Shown piece by piece: positions 51,966 through 59,445 of a stretch of DNA of 64,000 nucleotides; within the stretch, counting starts at the first letter, position 1; the number at the start of each line of letters is the position of its first letter. The position numbers and the translations under genes were made by a program. The notes beneath the pieces were generated by a model. It ran no database searches and was not told where the DNA came from. It worked only from the letters and a program-made list of their open reading frames with translations. Source of the DNA: Psychroserpens sp. NJDZ02 (GTDB lineage Bacteria > Bacteroidota > Bacteroidia > Flavobacteriales > Flavobacteriaceae); assembly GCF_004843725.1 (NCBI RefSeq), contig NZ_CP039451.1, positions 2,796,001 to 2,860,000 of the forward strand, read 5' to 3'.

Positions 51966-53804
51966 TTAATTTTTAATTATTTTTTTTGTGATCGTTCCAT
52001 TATCAGATTCTAATTTCATGATGTAAACCCCTTTACTAAGACGCGATACATTTGCTTCTTTGTTAGTTGGTGTAACGTTACCTGTTAGTATCTTTTTACC
52101 TAAAAGGTCAAAGATCTTATAAGCAGTAGCTTCTTTTACTTCAATGTTTAAAAGTGTTCCGTTTAATGGATTTGGATATACTTTTACTTGTTTTAAATCA
52201 AATTCTGATGTACTTAAAGTTTCATAACATGTCCAAAATAAATTGTCAATTGCAACTCTTGCTCCGCTAGAGTCACTATCATCTTGAATTACTACTGTAA
52301 TGTTTCCTTCAGTATTAATACCAGAAACGGTAGCTGTTTGTACAGTCGCGTCATAAGTTACGTCTCCTTTTAAAACACCATTTACATAAATGTTAAGCGT
52401 ACCTCCCGAACCAGAATATACTTGTTGCATTGTTAATGTAAGATCTGCAATACCTCCTCCAATTAATGGAGATGTTAAGCGACCTTCTGTGTTTGTTCTT
52501 GTATCAATTACTATGGCTCTAGAACCGTTTATATTTTGGTCTGTTCTAGCTTTAAGAGCATTCCATTCTCCGTAGCTATCTGTCCAAGCTCTTGAAGAAT
52601 ATGAGCTGCTATTTGCTGGCATTAATTCAAAATCTTGTTCTACAGGGTTAATACAACTTGTTCCTGCAGGTGTACCTGCTAATGTTGTTGCAGTATCTGA
52701 TGTACTTTGTGCAGATGAGTTGTTTGCTGCATCCTTAGCTAAAACTGTAAATACATATGTAGTTTCCGGGTCTAAACCTGTAACTGTAAATGTAGTTGCT
52801 GTTCCACTTGTAGAAGTATATAAAACACCATCTACGTATATAATATAAGTTACAACCGCAGTGTCATCTGTAGAAGCCGTCCATGTTAAATCAACAGTGT
52901 CTTCTGTTGGATTACTTGCAACTAATCCTGTTGGAACTGTTGGTGCTACTGTATCTGCTTCAGGTTGTTCTCCCCATCTGTTTTCTGCAGGAGTACCTCC
53001 CCAAATAACAGTTGCTAAATATGGATTATCAATAAAAGGGTTACGGTTACCTTGTGCATAGGTATTAGATAAATCACCATGAAAAGTGTTTCTGTTATCT
53101 TCAATTAAAGATACAGGATCTTCTGCATTCCACTCTAACAATAAATCAATCATGTTAGGGTCAATACTATTAGTTGTTCCTGAAACAGCAAAATAAGGTA
53201 GACATTGTGTACCATACCTAGTGTACATGTACATAATTATTCTTGCAGCATCACCTTTAAACTCATCTCCAGCATACCATAAGCTAGAGCTAGTACTTGT
53301 GTTTCCTGCATTTCCAGATCCCGCAGCAAACTTTTTGTTTCCACGATTAGAGTTCATTTGTACGTCAGACGGTCTTAAGTTGTGTCCGTCTGCATAAGGC
53401 GGTCCAGATGTACCAGAACTGTCTAAATCAGGGTTAGCTAAAGATTGTGGAAAAACGTGTTCTCTGTTCCAATCTCCAGTACCACCTCCGTTTAAATTTT
53501 TATTTCTAGATCTGTCAGTTACACCGTTTCCGTCTGTATCACTATATCCGTAAAATAATATAACATTGTTTGGATTGTCAATATCCTCATCAGTTACTTT
53601 ACTAGCTTCCCAAATCCCAGGAGTGTAACTTAAACTATTAGTATGCTTTACAGCAGTAGTAACAGCTAAGTCTTCAAATAAATCAAGTTGTGTTTTAGTG
53701 AAATCAACATCACTATAGTAAGCTTGAAGCTCAGTCGGTGGTGTTAATTGCGCATAACTTAATGCAGAGATTAAAAGTGAAAAAAGTAAGTAAAAGTGTT
53801 TCAT
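51966..53804 (-). CDS. Secreted endonuclease I family nuclease with FN3 and type IX sorting tail
   Basis: A 612-aa protein. Signal peptide (ending ALSYAQ). The endonuclease I domain (about 45-265) has the beta-beta-alpha-metal motif NREHVFPQS and the partner blocks DGHNLRPSDVQMNSNRGNKK. An FN3 domain (about 283-372, VPTGLVASNPTEDTVDLTW) is followed by a jelly-roll-like region (about 385-530). The last 70 residues are a T9SS type A sorting domain (VKVYPNPLNGTLLNI). Such extracellular nucleases degrade environmental DNA or RNA, yielding nucleotides and phosphate. Confidence 0.93.
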   Translation of the reverse strand: MKHFYLLFSLLISALSYAQLTPPTELQAYYSDVDFTKTQLDLFEDLAVTTAVKHTNSLSYTPGIWEASKVTDEDIDNPNNVILFYGYSDTDGNGVTDRSRNKNLNGGGTGDWNREHVFPQSLANPDLDSSGTSGPPYADGHNLRPSDVQMNSNRGNKKFAAGSGNAGNTSTSSSLWYAGDEFKGDAARIIMYMYTRYGTQCLPYFAVSGTTNSIDPNMIDLLLEWNAEDPVSLIEDNRNTFHGDLSNTYAQGNRNPFIDNPYLATVIWGGTPAENRWGEQPEADTVAPTVPTGLVASNPTEDTVDLTWTASTDDTAVVTYIIYVDGVLYTSTSGTATTFTVTGLDPETTYVFTVLAKDAANNSSAQSTSDTATTLAGTPAGTSCINPVEQDFELMPANSSSYSSRAWTDSYGEWNALKARTDQNINGSRAIVIDTRTNTEGRLTSPLIGGGIADLTLTMQQVYSGSGGTLNIYVNGVLKGDVTYDATVQTATVSGINTEGNITVVIQDDSDSSGARVAIDNLFWTCYETLSTSEFDLKQVKVYPNPLNGTLLNIEVKEATAYKIFDLLGKKILTGNVTPTNKEANVSRLSKGVYIMKLESDNGTITKKIIKN

Positions 53805-53828
53805 GGTAGTAGTTGTGTTTAATTGTTG

Positions 53829-55040
53829 TTATTTCCTTTCTAATAAAGCCATATAAAAGCCATCAAAGCCAGATTGATGTGATAAAATTTTCTTGTCTTT
53901 TACTAAAGAAAATTCTTTTCCGTTTTCAGAAGCTAAGAATTTAGCGACTTGTTCTTGATTTTCAGAAGGTAAGATAGAGCATGTCGCATACACTAATTTA
54001 CCACCAGATTTAACCATTCTAGAGTAGCTATTTAAAATTTCGGCTTGTGTTTCCTTGATTTTTTCGATAAATTCAGGTTGCATTTTCCATTTCGCATCAG
54101 GGTTGCGTCTTAAAACACCTAATCCAGAACAGGGTGCATCAATTAATACACGATCCGCTTGATCGTATAATTTTTTAATCACCTTTGTAGAGTCAATATG
54201 TCTTGGCTCGATATTATGTGCGCCAGCTCTTTTTGCACGACGCTTTAGTTCTTTTAATTTATTAGCGTAGATATCTAAAGCTATAATTTGACCTTTATTT
54301 TCCATTATGGATGCAAGGTGTAGTGTTTTACCACCAGCACCAGCACAAGTATCAACCACACGCATACCAGGTTGTACATCTAAATATTCTGCAACTAACT
54401 GAGACGATCCATCTTGAACTTCAAAATGTCCTTTTTGGAACATGTCCGTTGTAAATACATTGGCACGCTCAACAAGTTTTAAAGCGTTAACATGCTTTGG
54501 TACTTCTTCAGTTTCAATATCTAAATCGAATAATTCTTCTTTTAATTTCTCTTTAGTCGTTTTAAGGGTATTAACTCTCAAAACAACATCAGCTTGTTGG
54601 TTTAAAGCAGTTGCTTCTTTAGACCAAACTTTATCACCTAATTCTTTTTCGGCTAACGCATCCATCCAATCTGGAAAAGATTCTTTAATCTTTCTAGTTT
54701 TAGATAACTCGTCAAAACGACCTTTAATTTTTCTTGTTGGTGTATTTTCAAAATACTTCCAGTCTGGAAGCGTAATTCCTTTTAAAGTAGCCCAAACCGC
54801 AAACATACGCCAGATTTCGTCTCTGTTAAATGGTTCTTTTACTTCAGCAATTTCTGCATAAAGACGTTTCCAACGTACTATATCGTAAGTAGTTTCTGCA
54901 ACAAAACCTCTGTCACGACTTCCCCAACGTTTGTCACGTTTAAGTAATTGTTGTACAACTTTATCAGCATAATGACCTTCGTTAAAGATTAATAATAAAC
55001 CATCAACTGTTGCAAAGCATAAATTTTTGTGTAAGCGCAT
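53829..55040 (-). CDS. RsmB/NOP-family rRNA cytosine methyltransferase
   Basis: A 403-aa protein from ATG 55040 (start MRLHKNLCFA; an in-frame start 8 codons earlier is possible). The N-terminal NusB-like/RNA-binding portion is followed by a SAM-binding Rossmann domain with motif I DTCAGAGGKTLHLA, the PC motif DAPCSGLGVLRRNPDAKW and the catalytic-Cys motif YATCSILPSENQEQV. Enzymes of this family form 5-methylcytosine in rRNA (RsmB acts at 16S C967 in E. coli); the exact position is inferred. The gene is divergent from the ECF sigma gene. Confidence 0.92.
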   Translation of the reverse strand: MRLHKNLCFATVDGLLLIFNEGHYADKVVQQLLKRDKRWGSRDRGFVAETTYDIVRWKRLYAEIAEVKEPFNRDEIWRMFAVWATLKGITLPDWKYFENTPTRKIKGRFDELSKTRKIKESFPDWMDALAEKELGDKVWSKEATALNQQADVVLRVNTLKTTKEKLKEELFDLDIETEEVPKHVNALKLVERANVFTTDMFQKGHFEVQDGSSQLVAEYLDVQPGMRVVDTCAGAGGKTLHLASIMENKGQIIALDIYANKLKELKRRAKRAGAHNIEPRHIDSTKVIKKLYDQADRVLIDAPCSGLGVLRRNPDAKWKMQPEFIEKIKETQAEILNSYSRMVKSGGKLVYATCSILPSENQEQVAKFLASENGKEFSLVKDKKILSHQSGFDGFYMALLERK

Positions 55041-55151
55041 TTTTTTGTATTTAATAACGTGCAAAGTTACTTAAATAACACTAATTTTTGATGCTTTTTT
55101 GTATTAAGATATATAGTTTTACCTTTTGAAAAAATATTTTAAAAATAAACG

Positions 55152-55179
55152 CAAGTTTTTTTTTACTAATGCATCTAAA
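55152..55179 (+). promoter_or_regulatory. ECF-type promoter of the sigma gene (regulon copy 1)
   Basis: CAAGTT at 55152 and CATCTAAA at 55172 are separated by exactly 14 bases, 27 bases before the likely TTG start of the sigma gene. The same pattern with identical spacing recurs at 55788, 56686 and 59374. The predicted -35 is extended to GCAAGTTTT and the -10 to CATCTAAATA. Confidence 0.8.
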
Positions 55180-55205
55180 TATAGTTAACACAATAATTGC
55201 TTTTT

Positions 55206-55784
55206 TTGACCGAAACCGAATTTATAGAACAACTTAAAAACCAAACCAGTGCTGCCTATGGTAAGCTCTTGGACGATTTCCAGCAAAAGGTGTTTGGGAC
55301 GTGCTTGTCGTTTGTGCCTAATAAACAGGATGCAGAGGATATTGCGCAGGAGGTGTTTGTAGAGGTTTTTAATTCTATAAATAAATTTAAAGGACAGTCT
55401 AAATTGTCTACTTGGATTTATAGAATAGCAACCAATAAATGTTTAGAGTTTATTAGGAAAGGAAAAGCTAAGAAGCGTTTTGCCTTTTTACAATCCCTAT
55501 CAGGAAACGATTATAATTTAGATAAAGCCAGTTATTTTACTGAGATTAATCATCCGGGATTAGTCATGGAGCAAAAAGAAACTAGTGAAACCCTGTTTTT
55601 AGCCATTAATAAACTACCAAAAACACAGCGTATTGTTTTTACATTAAATAAAATTGATGATAAAAGCTATAAAGAAATAAGCGAAATAACACAAAAGAGT
55701 ATCGGTTCTATTGAGTCTTTATTGTTTAGAGCTAAAAAGAATTTACAAATTATTTTAAAAGAATTTTATAAAAACCATAATTAG
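55206..55784 (+). CDS. ECF sigma factor (CnrH-like position)
   Basis: A 192-aa ECF sigma factor; no ATG precedes the conserved start, so a TTG at 55206 (TETEFIEQLKNQ follows) or one three codons earlier at 55197 is used. Region 2 lies at about 25-90 (CLSFVPNKQDAEDIAQEVFV, then TWIYRIATNKCLEFIRK) and region 4 at about 130-190 (LPKTQRIVFTLNKID, then YKEISEITQKSIGSIESLLF). It is followed by a small single-TM gene and a CnrX-like gene. It probably recognises CAAGTT-N14-CATCTAAA, found before itself and three other genes. Confidence 0.88.
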   Translation: MTETEFIEQLKNQTSAAYGKLLDDFQQKVFGTCLSFVPNKQDAEDIAQEVFVEVFNSINKFKGQSKLSTWIYRIATNKCLEFIRKGKAKKRFAFLQSLSGNDYNLDKASYFTEINHPGLVMEQKETSETLFLAINKLPKTQRIVFTLNKIDDKSYKEISEITQKSIGSIESLLFRAKKNLQIILKEFYKNHN

Positions 55785-55787
55785 ACG

Positions 55788-55815
55788 CAAGTTTTTTGGA
55801 AATAAAACATCTAAA
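55788..55815 (+). promoter_or_regulatory. ECF-type promoter before the putative anti-sigma gene (copy 2)
   Basis: CAAGTT at 55788 and CATCTAAA at 55808, the same 14-base spacing as the other copies. It starts 3 bases after the sigma gene stop and lies only 11 bases before the next ATG, so transcripts from it would have a very short leader. It may instead boost downstream expression. Confidence 0.7.
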
Positions 55816-55825
55816 ACTAAGAATT

Positions 55826-56140
55826 ATGAAAACAAATACAAACATACAAGATAAAATAGGCCAGACGGTTAAGGTCTCAGAAAATATAGCGCAGGTTAAT
55901 GTGTCTCCGTTTTTTAAAGACAAGACAATGCAGCGTTTATTTTCTGAAAAAGAAGTAGTGCCAAAAACAAGGAATTGGTTTACACCACAGTTTCAATTGG
56001 CAACATTAGTGTGTGTTATAGCTATTAATATATATGCTGTAAAACAACTAAAAAACACAGAGTATAATCAATCTATTTCTAGTTTTGCTACGGACTACGG
56101 TTTAGATACAACATCAGAATCTTCATTATTTAATCTATAG
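55826..56140 (+). CDS. Small single-TM protein, putative anti-sigma factor (CnrY-like)
   Basis: A 104-aa protein from ATG 55826 (an upstream in-frame start would lie within the promoter). A soluble N-terminal region of about 52 residues (VNVSPFFKDKTMQRLF) is followed by one TM helix (about 53-74, FQLATLVCVIAINIYAVKQL) and a 30-residue extracytoplasmic tail. This size and topology, directly between an ECF sigma gene and a periplasmic-sensor-like gene, match CnrY-type anti-sigma factors. There is no zinc-binding anti-sigma motif. The function is inferred from topology and position. Confidence 0.72.
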   Translation: MKTNTNIQDKIGQTVKVSENIAQVNVSPFFKDKTMQRLFSEKEVVPKTRNWFTPQFQLATLVCVIAINIYAVKQLKNTEYNQSISSFATDYGLDTTSESSLFNL

Positions 56141-56142
56141 TC

Positions 56143-56604
56143 ATGAAAAAAAATACAGTTCTATATCTCTTATTAATTGTTTTAATTATAATGAATGTTT
56201 TTTTTCTATTCAATTATATTGGACGCCCTGGTCTTAATGGCCGAAAGGAGTCGGGTAATTTTATTGCTACAGAATTAAAGTTTAACGACAAGCAGTTAGA
56301 GCAGTTTAAGAGTTTAGAAACTAAACATTACGCGGTGATGCGTGCTGTAGGAGATGAAATAAGATCATTAAAAGATCAATTGTTTAATAATATTAGTGCT
56401 GCTTCTGTAAATCAACAGGACATAAATAATTTAACGACAGCGATAGCAGGTAAAGTTATTTTAAGGGAGAATGAGTTATTTAAAAGACTAAGAGATATTT
56501 ATCAGTTGTGTGATGATAATCAAAAAGAGCAGTTTAAAAGTATTATAAAAAAATCACGACGGTTTGATATGCGTGGTCCAGAACATCCAGGAAGACCAGA
56601 ATAA
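56143..56604 (+). CDS. CnrX/Spy-like membrane-anchored periplasmic protein
   Basis: A 153-aa protein starting 2 bases after the previous stop. An N-terminal TM anchor (about 6-26) precedes an all-helical periplasmic domain of the Spy/CpxP/CnrX (metal-resistance) type: LKFNDKQLEQFKSLETKHYA, then RAVGDEIRSLKDQLF, and the LTxxQ-like LCDDNQKEQFKSII. Members sense metal or envelope stress. It contains a His-Tyr (KHY) and acidic residues that could bind metal. With its neighbours it resembles the CnrYXH trio, in which CnrX passes a metal signal to the anti-sigma factor. Confidence 0.78.
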   Translation: MKKNTVLYLLLIVLIIMNVFFLFNYIGRPGLNGRKESGNFIATELKFNDKQLEQFKSLETKHYAVMRAVGDEIRSLKDQLFNNISAASVNQQDINNLTTAIAGKVILRENELFKRLRDIYQLCDDNQKEQFKSIIKKSRRFDMRGPEHPGRPE

Positions 56605-56626
56605 AGTAAAATATTAACTGTTTATT

Positions 56627-56658
56627 AAAAGACCTTCTGTAAAATGAAGGTCTTTTTT
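56627..56658 (+). terminator. Intrinsic terminator of the sigma operon
   Basis: AAAAGACCTTC (56627-56637) and its complement (56646-56656) flank an 8-base loop and are followed by a T-run. It separates the sigma/anti-sigma/sensor operon from the EF-hand operon. Confidence 0.88.
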
Positions 56659-56685
56659 TTGTGTTTTGTTTAACATAACTCAGCA

Positions 56686-56713
56686 CAAGTTATTTTGAAA
56701 TCAGACATCTAAA
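56686..56713 (+). promoter_or_regulatory. ECF-type promoter of the EF-hand/CotH operon (copy 3)
   Basis: CAAGTT at 56686 and CATCTAAA at 56706, with 14 bases between, 28 bases before the EF-hand start codon. The -35 lacks the leading G of the other copies (CACAAGTTA) but the -10 CATCTAAATA is complete. Confidence 0.78.
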
Positions 56714-56740
56714 TAGACATAACAAATAAATTATTTAGAT

Positions 56741-57025
56741 ATGAAAAAGAACATATTAAGTACAGCAGTATTAGTTTTTGGATTAACAGTTTTAAGTGTA
56801 AATGGTGTTAACGCACAATCTAATGATAGGCAGAAAAAAGAACCACCAACATTTAGCCAGTTATTAGAAGAAATGGATAAGGACGAGGATGGTAAATTAT
56901 CTAAATCAGAAATCAAAGGACCTTTAAAGAATGATTTTGATAAAATTGATACAGATGAGGATGGGTTTATTTCTGAAGCCGAATTTAAAAAAGCGCCTAA
57001 ACCAGAAAGAAAATCACGTAACTAA
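56741..57025 (+). CDS. Secreted EF-hand protein, two loops
   Basis: A 94-aa exported protein (signal peptide ending VNGVNAQ). It has two canonical calcium-binding EF loops, DKDEDGKLSKSE (about 47-58) and DTDEDGFISEAE (about 72-83), in a very acidic context. There are no other domains. It is the first gene of the operon with the CotH kinase homologue (32-base gap). The first promoter of the regulon in front of it has the full -35/-10 pair. It probably binds Ca2+ in the periplasm or at the surface. Confidence 0.88.
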   Translation: MKKNILSTAVLVFGLTVLSVNGVNAQSNDRQKKEPPTFSQLLEEMDKDEDGKLSKSEIKGPLKNDFDKIDTDEDGFISEAEFKKAPKPERKSRN

Positions 57026-57057
57026 TTTTTTACTATAACCATTACACCAAAGACAAT

Positions 57058-58488
57058 ATGAAATACATAAAAAACAAATTAAATCTATTAGTAGTCGCAG
57101 TAGTATTTAGTATAACGTTAGTAACCTTTAGTTCTTGTAATAACGATGATGATGTCGTAACAACAACAGAAGAAGGTGAAGTGGTTGTAGATACTGACGA
57201 TTCTGATTTTGAAACAACAGATTGGACAGCAGAAACGCATAGTAAAGATGCGGATCCCAATTTTGATGAAGTTTTTGAAGATAATGCAGTCAAGCGATTG
57301 GATATTGTTGTTACAGAAGCACGCTGGCAAAGTATGCTGGATGATATGACAAATCTTTACGGAGCATTTGGAGCTGGAGGTGGAGGTGGCGGCTTAACCG
57401 AAACTGATGAAGATCCAATTTTTGTACCTGCAGAAGTATTTTATAATGGTAAAGAATGGTATCGCGTAGGTGTTAGATTTAAAGGGAATTCTAGCTTGCA
57501 AACGAGTTGGCAAAATGGGATTTTGAAACTATCTCTTAAATTAGATTTTGACGAGTTTGAAGATGATTATCCACAAATAGATAACCAACGTTTTTATGGC
57601 TTTAAAAAATTAAGTCTTAAAAATAATTTTGATGACAAGTCTATGTTACGCGAAAAAGTAGCTACAGATGTTTTTAGAAATGCAGGGTTAGTAGCATCAC
57701 ATACCGCATTTTATACTGTGTATGTGGATCATGGAGATGGACCACAGTATTTTGGAGTGTACACTATGGTAGAAGAAGTGGATGATACGGTTTTAGATAC
57801 ACAGTTTTCTGATGACGATGGTAATTTATACAAGCCAGATGGTGATGCCGCTAGTTTTGCATTGGGATCTTATAATGAAAGTGAATACGTTAAAAAAACA
57901 AACGAAGATGAAGGTGATTTTAATGATGTGGCTAGTTTGTTAGCTATCGTAAATGATGGATCTAGAACATCGGATCCTGAGACTTGGAGAACAAACCTTG
58001 ATGCTGTATTAGATACGGATGTGTTTTTAAAATACTTAGCAGTAAATACAGTGGTTCAAAATTGGGATACGTATGGTAGAATGACACATAATTATTTTTT
58101 ATATAATAATCCTGATACGAGTAAATTAACATGGATTCCTTGGGATAATAATGAAGCCTTAGAGTTAGGAAAAATGGGAGGGTCGTTACCATTAGACTTT
58201 TCTGGATTAAATAGTTCAGAATGGCCATTAATTGGCTATTTATATCAAGATGTAGTATATAAAACGCAATATGATACATATGTACAAGAAGTGGTGGATG
58301 ATGCTTTTAGTGTCAGTACAATGCAATCTCAATATGCAACTTATGCAGCTTTAATTGAGCCTTATGCAACATCGGAAGTTGCCGGATATAGCTTTTTAGA
58401 AAATAGTTCAGACTTTCAAAATGCCGTTAACGAGTTAAATACACACGTCACATCTCGAGCAGCAGCAGTAAGCGATTATTTAAATTAA
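57058..58488 (+). CDS. CotH-family kinase-like lipoprotein
   Basis: A 476-aa lipoprotein (lipobox FSSC, then NNDDD acidic stretch). The CotH domain (about 80-400) shows the family blocks RVGVRFKGNSSLQTSW, KSMLREKVATDVFRNAG, PQYFGVYTMVEEVDDTVLD, and the metal-binding-type NWDTYGRMTHNYFLYN with LTWIPWDNNEAL. CotH proteins in Bacillus spore coats are atypical kinases; secreted versions occur in many bacteria. It shares the operon with the EF-hand protein, and a hairpin terminator follows the stop. The substrate is unknown. Confidence 0.87.
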   Translation: MKYIKNKLNLLVVAVVFSITLVTFSSCNNDDDVVTTTEEGEVVVDTDDSDFETTDWTAETHSKDADPNFDEVFEDNAVKRLDIVVTEARWQSMLDDMTNLYGAFGAGGGGGGLTETDEDPIFVPAEVFYNGKEWYRVGVRFKGNSSLQTSWQNGILKLSLKLDFDEFEDDYPQIDNQRFYGFKKLSLKNNFDDKSMLREKVATDVFRNAGLVASHTAFYTVYVDHGDGPQYFGVYTMVEEVDDTVLDTQFSDDDGNLYKPDGDAASFALGSYNESEYVKKTNEDEGDFNDVASLLAIVNDGSRTSDPETWRTNLDAVLDTDVFLKYLAVNTVVQNWDTYGRMTHNYFLYNNPDTSKLTWIPWDNNEALELGKMGGSLPLDFSGLNSSEWPLIGYLYQDVVYKTQYDTYVQEVVDDAFSVSTMQSQYATYAALIEPYATSEVAGYSFLENSSDFQNAVNELNTHVTSRAAAVSDYLN

Positions 58489-58523
58489 ATATAGAATGAT
58501 AAGTTTTGGTTGATTGGTAGTTA

Positions 58524-58558
58524 AAGGCTTCATGAGGTAAAACTCATGAAGCTTTTTC
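58524..58558 (+). terminator. Intrinsic terminator after CotH gene
   Basis: GCTTCATGAG (58527-58536) and CTCATGAAGC (58543-58552) form a perfect 10-base stem with a 6-base loop, then a T-rich tail. Confidence 0.85.
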
Positions 58559-58602
58559 TCTTTAAACAAAGACAGTTTATAACTTTTAAAACATAATTAA
58601 TA

Positions 58603-59352
58603 ATGAAAGTATTCAGGAAAATTAGACTTTCATTAGTCTTCTCAGGAAAAATAAAAAGCTATATGATTTATGCCTTTGGAGAGATACTATTAATTGTTAT
58701 TGGGATATTAATAGCGTGGAAGATTAATAGTATGAATGAAATAAGAAAAAACAGGATTGTAGAACTAAAAATATACCAAACCTTAAATGAAGAATTAGAT
58801 GCTAATCTGACACTTTTAGACTCGTCGATTGATAGATATACCTTAGATGTAAAAAATATTAATCAGACTATTAAAAGTATTGGTTTAGAGAAAGAACAAT
58901 TAACGGATAAAATTAAAAAAGGTATTCTAGAAGTTAATTATAAACCAACTCAACTTCATAATGGGGCAGTAAACTCGATTAATAGTACTAATAAATTTGA
59001 GTTTATAGAAAGTGTTTTATTAAAAGATCTAATTGCTTCCTATCCAAATGAACTTGATAGTTTTGAAAGTCAAGAAAACAAAATCGAAAACATAATTATT
59101 AATCGCTTACAACCAGCTATCGAATCTCACATATCCTTAATAGATATTATATCGGAGCGAGGTTTAAGTTATAAAAAAACTAAAACGTTTACTAGAACCT
59201 CTAATTATATGAATCTTTTAAATAGTCGAGCCTATCAAAATGCCCTGGTAGATAGACTTTTGCAGACGGAAAATCAACTGCTTAATAGTAAGATTTTAAG
59301 AGTAAAAACGCAGACCATGTCTTATAAACTAAATAAGGAGATAGATAATTAA
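58603..59352 (+). CDS. DUF6090-type membrane-anchored protein
   Basis: A 249-aa protein with one N-terminal TM (about 22-43: MIYAFGEILLIVIGILIAWK, then INSMNE) followed by helical, coiled-coil-prone sequence. The phrase YAFGEILLIVIGILIAWKIN is the hallmark of a common Bacteroidota family named DUF6090. No function is known. It stands between the CotH and YHYH operons without a copy of the regulon promoter in front and has no obvious terminator after it. Confidence 0.75.
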   Translation: MKVFRKIRLSLVFSGKIKSYMIYAFGEILLIVIGILIAWKINSMNEIRKNRIVELKIYQTLNEELDANLTLLDSSIDRYTLDVKNINQTIKSIGLEKEQLTDKIKKGILEVNYKPTQLHNGAVNSINSTNKFEFIESVLLKDLIASYPNELDSFESQENKIENIIINRLQPAIESHISLIDIISERGLSYKKTKTFTRTSNYMNLLNSRAYQNALVDRLLQTENQLLNSKILRVKTQTMSYKLNKEIDN

Positions 59353-59373
59353 AGATAAAGTGCTTTACAAGCG

Positions 59374-59401
59374 CAAGTTTTGTTTAGATAAGTCATCTAA
59401 A
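59374..59401 (+). promoter_or_regulatory. ECF-type promoter of the YHYH operon (copy 4)
   Basis: CAAGTT at 59374 and CATCTAAA at 59394, with the same 14-base spacing; extended forms GCAAGTTTT and CATCTAAATA. It lies 45 bases before the first YHYH gene and would drive the operon reaching the window end. Confidence 0.8.
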
Positions 59402-59445
59402 TAGTAATTCAATTTAATAAAAACAATTTAAAAGTAATAAATAGC

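Noticed and set aside
57962-58279. 105-codon reverse-strand frame inside the CotH gene
   Set aside because: It is fully antisense to the conserved CotH domain and has no recognisable product.
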